From: an uncultured Flavobacteriaceae bacterium
GTDB taxonomy: Bacteria > Bacteroidota > Bacteroidia > Flavobacteriales > Flavobacteriaceae
Assembly: GCA_947500575.1 (NCBI GenBank)
Contig: CANMSI010000002.1
Coordinates: 978,554-1,042,553 of the forward strand
Length of the DNA stretch: 64,000 bases
Direction: 5' to 3'
In this document: positions 51,939-61,600 of the stretch, in pieces
How positions within the stretch are numbered: position 1 is the stretch's first letter
Layout of the letters: every line of letters begins with the position of its first letter
Made by a program: the position numbers and the translations under genes
Notes under the pieces: model-generated
Told to the model about the DNA's origin: nothing
What the model saw: the letters and a program-made list of their open reading frames with translations, nothing else
Database searches by the model: none

Positions 51939-53078
51939 ATGAAAATCTTAACCATTGATGACCAGCAGCTAATACTACTCTCAGTAGAAAAAAGATTATC
52001 CGAATTGGGATATGAAGTAAAAACAGCTGAAAGCGGAATTTTAGGAATAGAATATTTTGACTCCTTTCAACCCGACTTGGTGATTGTAGATATAAATATG
52101 CCCAATACCTCCGGTTTAGAAGTTGTAAAACACATTAGAACCGTTCGTAATAGCGAAACTCCAATTCTTGTAATGTCTGGAAATACAGATGAAGCCATAA
52201 TTGCAGAGGGTTTTGAATTAGGAATCGATGATTATATGAAAAAACCAGTAAGCCTGGTTGAAATGGCGGCGCGTATAAAACGGATTCTTGGGAGTGCCCC
52301 AACGCCAGTTGTAAATACCAATAGCGATGCACAAATGCTTCAAAAATACTGTGTGGGAGTTGTTATTCCTTGTTATAACGAAGAGGATAGGCTATCTAGC
52401 ACCATTTTTCAAAACTTTACACATACCAATTTAGGATATCACCTATGTTTTGTAAATGATGGGAGTACAGATAATACTTTGGCAGTTTTAGAAGAATTGC
52501 GAAAAGGAAATGAAGACACCATTAGTATTTATAATTGTGAGAAAAATGGCGGTAAGGCAGAAGCAGTCAGACAAGGTGTATTACATATGTCCAAAGACCC
52601 TCAGCTAGATTATATTGGTTACTTAGATGCAGATCTTTCGACCGATTTTAGAGACTTTGATGAGCTGGTACAAACCCTCGAAAACTCGGATTTTAAAATT
52701 GTAAGTGGATCTAGAATTAGTCGCATGGGAGCAGATATTAATAAAGAGTCTGCGCGCAAAATTATTAGCATGACGATCAACTTTATCATCCAAAGAATAC
52801 TAGGCATGCCATTCAAAGACACGCAATGTGGTGCCAAGATTATGGATAGAGAAATTGCCACTTCTATGTTCAACAAAAAGTTCATTACAAGATGGCTTTT
52901 CGATGTGGAAATTTTTATGCGAATGCGTAAAAAGTATGGAAAACAAAAGGTGCAACAGCTCATTTGCGAACAACCCTTAAAACGATGGATTCATGCAGAT
53001 GGTTCTAAACTATCCATGAAAGACTCTGTAAAAATTGTGGGACAGTTGGCGCAAATTGCGATTCATTATAATAAGTAA
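51939..53078 (+). CDS. Receiver domain fused to a GT2 glycosyltransferase
   Basis: The 379-residue protein has an N-terminal receiver domain (residues 1-118) with all key residues: Asp7-Asp8, phospho-acceptor Asp51 in LVIVDINMPNTSG, Ser80 of VMSGN, and Lys in DDYMKKPVSL. A short linker (118-136) leads to a GT-A glycosyltransferase of the dolichyl-phosphate sugar synthase type (138-379): VVIPCYNEEDRLS, FVNDGSTDNT, GGKAEAVRQG, the DxD motif Asp230-Ala-Asp232 in YLDADLSTD, and QCGAKIMDREI. Domains normally found in separate genes are joined, which suggests control of sugar transfer by phosphorylation. No membrane helix is present. It is the last gene of the plus-strand operon. Confidence 0.92.
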   Translation: MKILTIDDQQLILLSVEKRLSELGYEVKTAESGILGIEYFDSFQPDLVIVDINMPNTSGLEVVKHIRTVRNSETPILVMSGNTDEAIIAEGFELGIDDYMKKPVSLVEMAARIKRILGSAPTPVVNTNSDAQMLQKYCVGVVIPCYNEEDRLSSTIFQNFTHTNLGYHLCFVNDGSTDNTLAVLEELRKGNEDTISIYNCEKNGGKAEAVRQGVLHMSKDPQLDYIGYLDADLSTDFRDFDELVQTLENSDFKIVSGSRISRMGADINKESARKIISMTINFIIQRILGMPFKDTQCGAKIMDREIATSMFNKKFITRWLFDVEIFMRMRKKYGKQKVQQLICEQPLKRWIHADGSKLSMKDSVKIVGQLAQIAIHYNK

Positions 53079-53085
53079 CATTTGT

Positions 53086-54222
53086 TTATCCTAAAACACT
53101 CCCTAATTTAAACATTGGTAAATACATTGCCACCAAAATTATACCAACTAGGGCCCCAACAATAAGAATAATAAGGGGCTCTAATAAGGTAGATAAAAGT
53201 TTAGATTTTTGTTGTACCTCAATATTGTATTGCTGGTTTAGGCGTTCAAAAATAAATTCGGTTTGGTTGGTCTCTTCAGCTACTTTTACTAAGGTAATCA
53301 TCTTATGATCAAACACCTTATTTCCTTTTAAGCTATTGCTCAACCCTTTTCCTTTTAAAATGTTCTGACTCACAGTATTCAGCGCGTCTTTTAAGGGGTG
53401 GAAATTGATCATTTTTTCTACCAGTTCTATACTATTCAGCATAGGTACTTTAGCACTTGTGAGCAAGCTTATTGCCTGTGTAAACTGAGCTAAGTATACG
53501 GATTTTATAAAAGCACCTAGGTATGGAATCTTTAATAAAAAGTAATCTCTTTTCTTCTGAACCCATTGTTGCTTGCTAAGCTGTTTTCTTAAAACAATAA
53601 CCAAAAACAAACATCCTAGCACCCACCATCCATAGTCCTTTATGAAATCAGATGCAGCGATTATAAATTTGGTAATCCCAGGAAGATCAACATTGTTTTG
53701 TTTAAAAATATCCTGAAACATAGGCACCACCAATCTTAACATGAAAATCACTACAAAAACGGCTGTGGTGAGAATAATGATAGGATAGGTCAAAGCATTG
53801 ACTAAATTTCTTCGTTGCTCATTTTTACGAGTATAAAACAATCCCAAATCTTGTGTTATCTTAGGCATGGTGCCAGTTTCTTCCCCTATTCTCAGGGAAT
53901 GGTATTCATAATCAGAGAATTCCTTCTTAGTCTCCAAAATATTCGAGAAACTCTTACCAGCTACCAAATCGTCTACCAAAGCCTTATAAAAAAGTCGCTG
54001 TTGTTCTTTTTTTTGATTTTCGGCAAGTAAGCTTAGTGCCTCTCTGAGGTTCACTCCAGCTTTTAACAATACACTCAATTCCGTATAAAAATTCTCTTTC
54101 TTTTTATTTGAAAAAGAGCTCCCAAAAAAACGAATTTCCTTTTTTAACAGACCCGCTAAAGCATCGGTCTTTTCTAGCTGCTGTTCTTTGGGAATGGCGG
54201 TATGTTCTATTTTAAAACCCAT
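53086..54222 (-). CDS. GspF/PilC-like inner membrane platform protein
   Basis: The 378-residue protein contains two copies of the T2SS F domain (about 44-165 and 245-370: FYTELSVLLKAGVNLREALSLLAEN and FTQAISLLTSAKVPMLNSIELVEKM) and three membrane helices (about 145-168, 195-213, 345-370). It is the platform protein that in T2SS and T4P couples the ATPase to pseudopilin assembly. It is the last gene of the operon; the pseudopilin gene shares one base with its start (TAATG). No ATPase or secretin gene is in the window. The stop lies only 7 bp from that of the convergent REC-GT2 gene. Confidence 0.9.
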   Translation of the reverse strand: MGFKIEHTAIPKEQQLEKTDALAGLLKKEIRFFGSSFSNKKKENFYTELSVLLKAGVNLREALSLLAENQKKEQQRLFYKALVDDLVAGKSFSNILETKKEFSDYEYHSLRIGEETGTMPKITQDLGLFYTRKNEQRRNLVNALTYPIIILTTAVFVVIFMLRLVVPMFQDIFKQNNVDLPGITKFIIAASDFIKDYGWWVLGCLFLVIVLRKQLSKQQWVQKKRDYFLLKIPYLGAFIKSVYLAQFTQAISLLTSAKVPMLNSIELVEKMINFHPLKDALNTVSQNILKGKGLSNSLKGNKVFDHKMITLVKVAEETNQTEFIFERLNQQYNIEVQQKSKLLSTLLEPLIILIVGALVGIILVAMYLPMFKLGSVLG

Positions 54223-54689
54223 TAGTTCATATAATCTGAAGCGGTATTATTTTTAAAGACAAACATCCTTTTCTCTTTGGTCTTTTTTTGCATTTGCAAC
54301 ATCAGTGCATCAACAGGACCTCCATCTACCTTTTGATTATCAAAAAAAAACTTGTACTCATCTAGTCCAATAGCAAAAGTATCTTTCTGACGTATGATCT
54401 GATTTTCATAAAATTCATATGAAATTGAACTCAATTCATTTTGGCAATACAACCGTTGATGCGCAGCATCATAGTTGAAAGTACTGTAGGTCCTAAAATC
54501 GATCCACAGAGCCTGCCTTAATTGATTTTCTTTGGTGTTTTTTTCATAATTATGCTGCATCCCTATCATCTGTTTTTGCACCAGTTGTAAAACAGCAAAG
54601 GCTAAACTCACCACAATTACAGTAATTACAAGAACCACCATCATTTCGCTTAGTGTAAATGCTTTTATCTTATGTTTGGAAACGTTCAT
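54222..54689 (-). CDS. Prepilin-like protein (GspH/GspJ type)
   Basis: The 155-residue protein has a class III (prepilin) leader: basic KHKIKA, then FTLSEMMVVLVITVIVVSLAFAVLQ, with the invariant Glu at position +5 of the mature protein. A globular beta-rich domain follows. It would be cleaved and N-methylated by a prepilin peptidase and join a pseudopilus. It overlaps the next pseudopilin gene by 4 bp (ATGA). Confidence 0.87.
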   Translation of the reverse strand: MNVSKHKIKAFTLSEMMVVLVITVIVVSLAFAVLQLVQKQMIGMQHNYEKNTKENQLRQALWIDFRTYSTFNYDAAHQRLYCQNELSSISYEFYENQIIRQKDTFAIGLDEYKFFFDNQKVDGGPVDALMLQMQKKTKEKRMFVFKNNTASDYMN

Positions 54690-55012
54690 AAAATCCGACT
54701 TGTAATCTGTTTTCCAGAATCTATTTCACTTACCTTTAAAACCACCTCATTAGCAGTACCATTCTTTTGATTTGAAATTTCAATTTCCCAAGTTTCCCAT
54801 GCTTCAAAATAAGGCAATTGAATACTTCCTCTCGCCAGTTCGTATTCCAATTGCTGTGTGCGCTCTAGTACCATTTGCGGCGAATGCTGTACGGTAGCTC
54901 TAAAAATGTTATTCATAATAGTGCTTGCCAACATAAAAACTATAATTATTAGCACCGTAGCAACCATAGTTTCCATTAGCGTAGACGCTCTTATTTTTTT
55001 TAATACAAGCAT
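54686..55012 (-). CDS. Prepilin-like protein (GspI type)
   Basis: The 108-residue protein carries the leader KKIRAS followed by TLMETMVATVLIIIVFMLASTIM, a prepilin helix with Glu at +5. It is short (GspI-like minor pseudopilin), and residues 40-108 form a small beta domain. It overlaps the preceding gene by 13 bp and the following one by 4 bp, so it is tightly coupled with both. Confidence 0.87.
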   Translation of the reverse strand: MLVLKKIRASTLMETMVATVLIIIVFMLASTIMNNIFRATVQHSPQMVLERTQQLEYELARGSIQLPYFEAWETWEIEISNQKNGTANEVVLKVSEIDSGKQITSRIL

Positions 55013-56268
55013 TTAGCTATTGTTTTAGTGGGTTGTCTTTTCCATAATAAGCCAGCATACTGCATGGGTAAAAAGCTCGAATTGATAGTACCCTGATATA
55101 AATGATTTTGATAAATACTTCCATTCTCCAAGGCTACAAAAGCATTGGTAAAAACACTTCCAGTTACTGCTCCTTTTAATTCTAAATTTTGAGTACAATA
55201 CAATTGTCCAAAAAGTGTGCTTTTTTCAGCCATTTTAATTTGAGGCATGAACTTTTGATCTTCAAAATTCCCTTGGTACATAACAATACCACCTATATGG
55301 GTATCAGCCTCAATCATTATGTTGGGGAGCCGTTCTTCCAAATCTTTTTTTGTAGGTTTGGTTCCGTTGACCACCAATGCTGATGGATACAGTAAGGTAC
55401 ATCCTTTGCCCACCTTAATTCTTTTGGTAGCAAAAGCCTGAAAAGTACCCACTACCCTATCATCAATTTCAATTTCGGGTGCTATTAGAATTACATCTCT
55501 AAGCTGACTTTGAGACCTTACTAAAATGCGTTGTTCTGCTCGGATAATAATATTGCCAGCGAAAATGCAGTTCCTAAGGTCTACAACTCCACCTACCACA
55601 TACTGTGTGGGTGCTTTAAAAGAATTCTGCAATTGCATACTTGACTTAAAATCCAGTGTATTCGCTCCAATTCGGTTCAGCTGTTCCAAGCCGTTTAAAT
55701 AGCTATTAAAACTTTCGGAGAACCTTGGAAGCTGAGAGCCGCTCCTTTGCTGTTGTCCATAGACCAATGAATTCCCTTGATAGGAATGACCTGCAATATT
55801 ACCTGCTTTTACACCCTGTTTTGGTAAAAAAGCAGTTCCTGTAATTTTGGCTTTCCCAACCAATATCATCGGGCGATCATTATCCTGAAGGTACAAGGCA
55901 GGTATATTTTCAGAAATACCATTGCCCACCAAGGCAACGCTTGAAAACGTATTAGTAGCGGCTTTAGAAACAATACAGTACTTTTCATATACACCCCAAA
56001 AATCTCTTATTACTTTATGGTCAATACCGCTATCTTCATGTAGTACCATGGGCACCGTATCACCAACGGTCAAAGGAAGCCCTAGAGCCTTTTGCAATCC
56101 AATATCATTGCTTTTAACTAGGCTTACCAATAGGTCTGTTTTCTTACTAAAAAAATGATGGGTATGTCCCATCAAAACAAAAGACATTAGCAGCAATGCA
56201 ATAACCACCGCAATGAATAATACAAATTGCAGTGCTCCGCCTTTTATTTTTGGAATTGCTTTTAGCAT
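55000..56268 (-). CDS. PilX/GspK-like prepilin with predicted beta-helix domain
   Basis: The 422-residue protein starts with a short basic leader, KAIPKIKGGALQFVLFIAVVIALLLMSFV, resembling PilX/GspK-type N-termini but without the +5 Glu (as in GspK). Most of the body (about 210-390) has short repeating strands, such as NCIFAGNIIIRAEQRILVRSQSQLRDVILIAPEIEIDDRV and later VGKGCTLLYPSALVVNG, as in a right-handed beta-helix or bactofilin-like fold. It could form the tip of the pseudopilus. Family assignment is by N-terminus only. Sixteen bp after the PilP-like gene. Confidence 0.65.
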   Translation of the reverse strand: MLKAIPKIKGGALQFVLFIAVVIALLLMSFVLMGHTHHFFSKKTDLLVSLVKSNDIGLQKALGLPLTVGDTVPMVLHEDSGIDHKVIRDFWGVYEKYCIVSKAATNTFSSVALVGNGISENIPALYLQDNDRPMILVGKAKITGTAFLPKQGVKAGNIAGHSYQGNSLVYGQQQRSGSQLPRFSESFNSYLNGLEQLNRIGANTLDFKSSMQLQNSFKAPTQYVVGGVVDLRNCIFAGNIIIRAEQRILVRSQSQLRDVILIAPEIEIDDRVVGTFQAFATKRIKVGKGCTLLYPSALVVNGTKPTKKDLEERLPNIMIEADTHIGGIVMYQGNFEDQKFMPQIKMAEKSTLFGQLYCTQNLELKGAVTGSVFTNAFVALENGSIYQNHLYQGTINSSFLPMQYAGLLWKRQPTKTIAKCLY

Positions 56269-56284
56269 AAAATCTGGTGAGGCA

Positions 56285-56749
56285 TTATGAGCCCTTTACG
56301 GATATCGTTTTTATTTTTCTCTTATAGCGTATTTTCACTTTGTCTTTAGTGCCGCTAATAAGCGTAACTGCTTTTAGTTTTTGGCCTTTTTTCATCAACA
56401 ATTGCTCCCCGTCGATGGACATAAAAAATATTTGATTCTTAGCAGCCGCATCCATTACCAGACCAGTATATTCAATAAGCACCTCTGGCTCAGCAGTTTT
56501 TGGCGGGCGTTGCGCACGTTTAATGCTTGTCTTCTTTTTCTTAAAAGTACCTAAGAAAGGATCTCTATAGTTGGCAAGGATAGAAAATGTATCTCGATCT
56601 TGTTTTGGTATTGGAATAAAATTTACTTTTTGATTCTTTTCAATAAGAAGTTCCTCTTTGTTTATACCACCAAAAAATTGGACTGCGATAGCCCCCCATA
56701 TACATAGCACCAGGCCTAAAAGAAGGTATGTCTTTGTCTGCTTTTTCAT
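56285..56749 (-). CDS. PilP/GspC-like protein
   Basis: The 154-residue protein has an N-terminal membrane helix (about 8-26) and a proline-rich linker. It has the motif YRDPF at about 62-66, characteristic of PilP/GspC-type inner-membrane proteins that contact the secretin. The C-terminal domain (LIEYTGLVMDAAAKNQIFFMSIDGEQLLMKKGQK) has the HR-domain-like beta pattern. This supports a trans-envelope pseudopilus machine whose secretin is encoded outside the window. Confidence 0.75.
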   Translation of the reverse strand: MKKQTKTYLLLGLVLCIWGAIAVQFFGGINKEELLIEKNQKVNFIPIPKQDRDTFSILANYRDPFLGTFKKKKTSIKRAQRPPKTAEPEVLIEYTGLVMDAAAKNQIFFMSIDGEQLLMKKGQKLKAVTLISGTKDKVKIRYKRKIKTISVKGS

Positions 56750-56766
56750 ACAACCGGCGAGTTAAA

Positions 56767-57468
56767 CTAATTTAAGGTGAACTCAAACACTTCGGAATCT
56801 GCACTTCTGTTACCTGCTGCATCAAAGGCTTGTACCACCCAATAATACGTATTTGCAGATAGGGTAAGACTAAAGCTTTTATTAGCGCCCAAACCTTTTA
56901 CTTGTAGCATCTGTAGTGCCTCATCTGTATAGATATAGATACTATCTCGTTCTGCGGTTCCAGGCACGTCTACCCTATTCCATTCAAAATTAATTTCAGG
57001 ATCATCTAATACCGTTCCGTTTAAAGGAGCAGCTAGTTGCGGTGTGTTGGGAGGGGTAAAATCGGCATCCTCATCCCCATCTACGGTAAAAGCTGCAGTG
57101 GTATAAGGGGTTTCAAAACCACCATTTAATCCTTTTACACGCCATTCGTAAACCCCATTTAAAAGGGAAACAGCGTTGATACGAGCCCTAACATTCCCCA
57201 AGGTATCGCGTTGTACTACACTATCTATTAAAATTTGTGATGCATTTTGAAAATTAGGTTGCGCGAGTTGCACTCTATAGGCATCTACGTCTTCCATGCT
57301 ACCATTCCAGCTAAAGCTGATTTGATTTTCAAAACTTAGACTCCCATCTGTGGGTGCCAGTAGTTGGACTTGTTGATTAGAAATATCAGGCTCTTCTAAA
57401 AGATCTTCGCAAGAACCAAATATTAAACAAACCGCTACTACAAGAACTTTCTTTGTAATCCATTTCAT
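56767..57468 (-). CDS. Fibronectin type III-like lipoprotein
   Basis: The 233-residue protein has a lipoprotein signal ending LIFGSC (Cys20). Two beta-sandwich modules follow (about 38-128 and 140-233), each with FSWNGSMEDVDAYRVQLAQ-like and INFEWNRVDVPGTAERDSIYIYTD-like fibronectin type III sequences, ending AFDAAGNRSADSEVFEFTLN. It probably binds polymers or other surface proteins. It is in the same operon as the pseudopilus genes, 17 bp from the PilP-like gene and 3 bp after the next lipoprotein gene. Confidence 0.8.
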   Translation of the reverse strand: MKWITKKVLVVAVCLIFGSCEDLLEEPDISNQQVQLLAPTDGSLSFENQISFSWNGSMEDVDAYRVQLAQPNFQNASQILIDSVVQRDTLGNVRARINAVSLLNGVYEWRVKGLNGGFETPYTTAAFTVDGDEDADFTPPNTPQLAAPLNGTVLDDPEINFEWNRVDVPGTAERDSIYIYTDEALQMLQVKGLGANKSFSLTLSANTYYWVVQAFDAAGNRSADSEVFEFTLN

Positions 57469-57471
57469 GTA

Positions 57472-58209
57472 TTAGAGTTTTAAATATGACTGATCTCTTT
57501 TTAATTTAGTGGCTTTCTTTTCTGTTCCTTTAGGGCATTTGCCATTCCCTTGTGTTAACAATTGTATTTTTTTATTGTGAAATTGGTCTTCACCCCAACA
57601 AAAAGAATGGTATTCGTAATCAAATACTTCCATGCTCTTCATGTCTATTTGTTTCTTTTGATTATCCTTATGCCATACCAACTTCATTTCTTTTAGCGCG
57701 TCTTGTTCTAGGGTAATAAAATCGGCTTCTAACAAGGCTGGAATTTGCGCATCTGGCACCGTAAAAAGTAAGGCTGTTACCAACTTATAATTGGGATCGT
57801 TTTCTAGATAACTACAAACATGGGAGTTTTCTGAAGCGTTTAATTCCTGCGTCAATGCAATATGATCTGTAAGTGATATTTTGAGGTACTTCGGTTTTAC
57901 GGGTAAAGAATCTATGTACACAATGCTATTGATTCCAGCCGACTGTTGAATAAAAGAAGCGTACTTGGAATACACGGCTTTATTAAAAGGTAATTGCGCT
58001 AGCTCTACTTTTAAGGGGGTTGACCATTGTGGCACGCCCATGGGACTCGCAGAGGTATACAGCATATGATCTTTTACTTGCACCAAGCTGCCCAGTTCTG
58101 GAAAGCTAACGGCAGCTACTTGTTGCTTGGCTTTATAGGTAGCACATCCGTTAAAACCAAAGCTGAGACCCAGTAGCAACCCTATTAATATAAATTTTAT
58201 ATTTTTCAT
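57472..58209 (-). CDS. Lipoprotein of unknown function, first gene of the pseudopilus operon
   Basis: The 245-residue protein has a lipoprotein signal ending FGFNGC (Cys22). The mature part is mixed alpha/beta with several cysteines (CSYLENDPNYKLV, FCWGEDQ, NGKCPKGTEKK) and no recognised domain. It starts the minus-strand operon that runs through 53086. Being downstream of the Rhs protein, it was considered as an immunity protein, but a terminator separates the two and it shares an operon with secretion genes instead. Confidence 0.7.
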   Translation of the reverse strand: MKNIKFILIGLLLGLSFGFNGCATYKAKQQVAAVSFPELGSLVQVKDHMLYTSASPMGVPQWSTPLKVELAQLPFNKAVYSKYASFIQQSAGINSIVYIDSLPVKPKYLKISLTDHIALTQELNASENSHVCSYLENDPNYKLVTALLFTVPDAQIPALLEADFITLEQDALKEMKLVWHKDNQKKQIDMKSMEVFDYEYHSFCWGEDQFHNKKIQLLTQGNGKCPKGTEKKATKLKRDQSYLKL

Positions 58210-58600
58210 TTCTGTTCTTTGGTAGTTTCAGGAAATAGTTGGTCTTATACTTAAAAGCGTCCCTCCTCATTGTCTGCTGTTCTCGGATTACAAAAAGAAC
58301 AACGTCTAACAAAGAGGGCTAGCTTTTATAACCAGACTATCAATCTGAATTCTATTCTATAAGTTAATGTTTGGGAGCGGGGAAATGTTACCCTAAAAAG
58401 GAAGAAAAATCAAAAACCACCTTAAAAAAGGTGGTTTTTGATTTAAACTGTGTATTAAATTTCTCTAGTTACGCTATTGCTATATCACTAGTCAGAGAAT
58501 AGCGGGAGATAAAACCACCAATTATAAACTGATGGCGGTTGGGAACAATTCAATTATCAAATAAGGTCAAATCATTTGAAATGTTCTAAATTCGATCGCT
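58210..58600. other. 391-bp gap between Rhs gene and pseudopilus operon
   Basis: It contains the strong terminator at 58407-58444 behind the Rhs gene, then (towards 58210) the presumed promoter region of the lipoprotein-pseudopilus operon. No open frame of interest is seen. Confidence 0.6.
58407..58449 (-). terminator. Terminator of the Rhs-protein gene
   Basis: A perfect 17-bp stem AAATCAAAAACCACCTT / AAGGTGGTTTTTGATTT (58407-58423 and 58428-58444) with an AAAA loop. On the minus strand it is followed by TTCTTCC-rich sequence. It lies about 155 bp after the Rhs stop codon. Confidence 0.88.
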
Positions 58601-61600
58601 TTATTCTTGTGAAATATCGGTACTTATTTCATGGTCTAATTCAATAGTACCTCCAATGAAATTGGTACGTTGTCGATTTGCCCTGTAAGTCATTACTGAA
58701 CCAGTTACCCATTTAGCAACACCGTGAGTAAATCTATCTAGAGCATAAGTTGTCCCCATAGCAAATGGAACCGCTACATGATTAGGCATTAAAAAACGAA
58801 CATTGACATAATCAATATTATCTTGAAGCTCTGATTTTAAACCAGTACCAAACTCCCTTATATCCTTGTGCTGATCCCTAAAAGAGGTATTTGTTTTTCC
58901 ATCATTTCCATCTAAATTTGTAGCAAGAGTTTCATTCTTAACATCCACTTTATTTTCCCGAGTTATTGTAGCTGTCGTTCTTGTATGCTCCGAGGTTACT
59001 TCTTTAGTAGATGATAAAACTTTAGTATCATTATTATTGTTTTCGTCTTTTACTCCTTTCACAGTATATGAATATGTAGTTGTAGTTTTCTTAGCCTCCG
59101 TAGTTATAACCGTATTTCCATCTGCATCTTTTGTAGTAGAAGTTGTACCCTCTGATTTGGTAATAGTAGTCGTTAATGTATGAGTTCTATTACCATTATA
59201 CGTATATACAGTAGTTCTGCTTCTATGTGAAGTTTTTGTAACTTTCTCTTCATCATTTTCATCATTCGCACCGGATGGCATCATCCCATCATAATCAATA
59301 AAATATACTGGATTGTTAAAGGCGTAATTGTATGGTGAATGCCTACGCATTTTTTCTGCTAATGGGTCAATATTCATCCAACGTCCCAAGGCAGGGTCAT
59401 AGTTTCTGGCAGTAACATCATACCATTCCAAATCAAAATCTTCCTGAAATTCCTTGCCCCCAAATTTCCATCGTTGGGCTACGGAATTTCCAAGAGGAGA
59501 AACTCCATCGTTATACCCTCGCTGTTTTAAACCAAAAGGATAAAAGTTGTTTTCTTCTATAATTTCCAATTCTCCAGTTCCCTCATTGAGTGTATAACTT
59601 AATCGAATGTTATCCAAATGGTCCTTATATTGGTATACATACTTCCAGTTTTGGATTTCATTAGAAGCCATATTTGGGCTTGCATAACCTTCAGATTGCG
59701 GTACAAATTGTAACACATTGTTTTCATAAACAAAACCTGCTGCATAGTCTGTTGTACTATTGGTGCTGGTAGTCTTTCGTTGCTTGGTTCCTAGGGCATC
59801 ATACATATATTGAATGGTATTGGCTCCAAAAGAAACCTGCTTAGGCAAGTTTAAATGATTATATGTAATTGCCGTAATGCCCTTATTATCGTCCCTATTC
59901 ATATTCCCATTTTCGTCATAGCCATATTCATTGGCCGTATTACTAGCTTCCTTAAAACCAAAGGCATCATTGCCACTGTCCTGGACAGCCATTAATCTAT
60001 TACTTCTGTTGTTATTGGCAAACTCATAGACCAGATTATCCATATTGCTATAATCTGTTGTATTTTGGAAACCGTTTCTCTGCAAAGCCGTTATGTTTCC
60101 ATTTTTATCATAATCAACATTGACAAGATTATAGTTGGCATTGATCCCAATTGCATTTTTAATTCGGTTCATGGCATCATAACTATAGGTATAACTTCTT
60201 AAACTAAGATCATTGTTTTGTGAACGCCAATGTGTTTGTGCAATATTGCCATTGAACAATGCCTCCCCATTGGTTGGATTGTTGTAATTTAATTTGAATC
60301 CAAAAAGGTCCTCATTTGCAAGGGTTAAAGTCGCATCTGCTACATTGTCATCATTAATTCCTAGCAACCAATTGCGCACATTATAGTTATAATTTACGGT
60401 TTGCAAACCCGGAGAATTCTCAATCACGGCGCTTGCTTTGCCTCCTACTTTCTTGTACTCTAATCTCCCCAAAGCATCATACGTATTGTATGAAATGAGT
60501 TCTCGTTCTCCACTGCCTCCTCCAACAGCGTTTGGATCTATTCGGAGAACACTTCCAGGCGCTATGGTGGCAATAGGACTCACAATAATCCTCGTTTTTG
60601 CTACCTCATCAGTATTAATAGTACCATCTAAGGGTAAAATTTCCGGAGTACTTCCTCCGGCACCACCTTCACAACTATATCCTAAAGTTGCATCACCAAT
60701 ACATTGGGTCTGGCTTAACTGCCTGCCTACATGGTCATAGGTAAAGAAATCTAAGGTAGTAATGGTGGTTCCATTTCTTATATGCTGACTTCTACTATTT
60801 AAAATACGTCCCACAAAATCAAGGTCCATCTCCACAATATCTGTAGTTCCTAAATAGTCATTTTGGCTATAGCTATACATGGCCCTAGCCTTATCATCAT
60901 ATAAAGTTACTGTAGTAATCCAATCATTGGTTTCCAATACTTTTACTTTGGTGCCTGTTGCCAAACCTTGTACTTCTGTTTCACTAGAAACACCATACGT
61001 AGTTATAGCATTGGGTGCACCATCTCTGTCGAATGCATAGGTATCGTAGTAATTAATAGTTAGCACTTCTGTAAGTGATGTAATAGGATAAGCCCCATTA
61101 TTGTAATACACGGTGGTACCTCCAAAATTATTCGCTGCCGTGGTTTGGCTTGTCTGAGTTACCCAAAGTGGAGTGCTAAGATCATTTACTGCTTTCTGTA
61201 TTGTTTCACGATCATCCGTATCTGTGGCCTTACCTGTATAGGCTTCTCTTCCAAAAGCATCGTATTTTGTGAAGAGCCACTCTCCTGCTAAACGTTGTCT
61301 TGCATCTTGTACCATGATAGGTTGGTCCAAGGTATTATATATAATGTATTCTTTCCCTTTCCCGGGTATTTGCTTTTCAACCATACGGTTCCGTTGATCA
61401 TATACATAGCGATATCCCAAAGCATCCATTTCATTTCTAACCGTTGTTAATGTGGCTGTACTTGCATTCATTTTAGGAGTTAATACAAAACTTAAATTAT
61501 TAAACTGATCGTATACATAATAGGTGTCGTGCGCCACTTCATTATCAAACGTTCGCTTTAAAATTAAACGTCCTGTTTTATCTGTATACTCTTCTATTGT

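Noticed and set aside
57472..58209. Immunity protein for a Rhs toxin
   Set aside because: No toxin motif is visible in the Rhs tail, a strong terminator lies between the genes, and this lipoprotein belongs to the pseudopilus operon.
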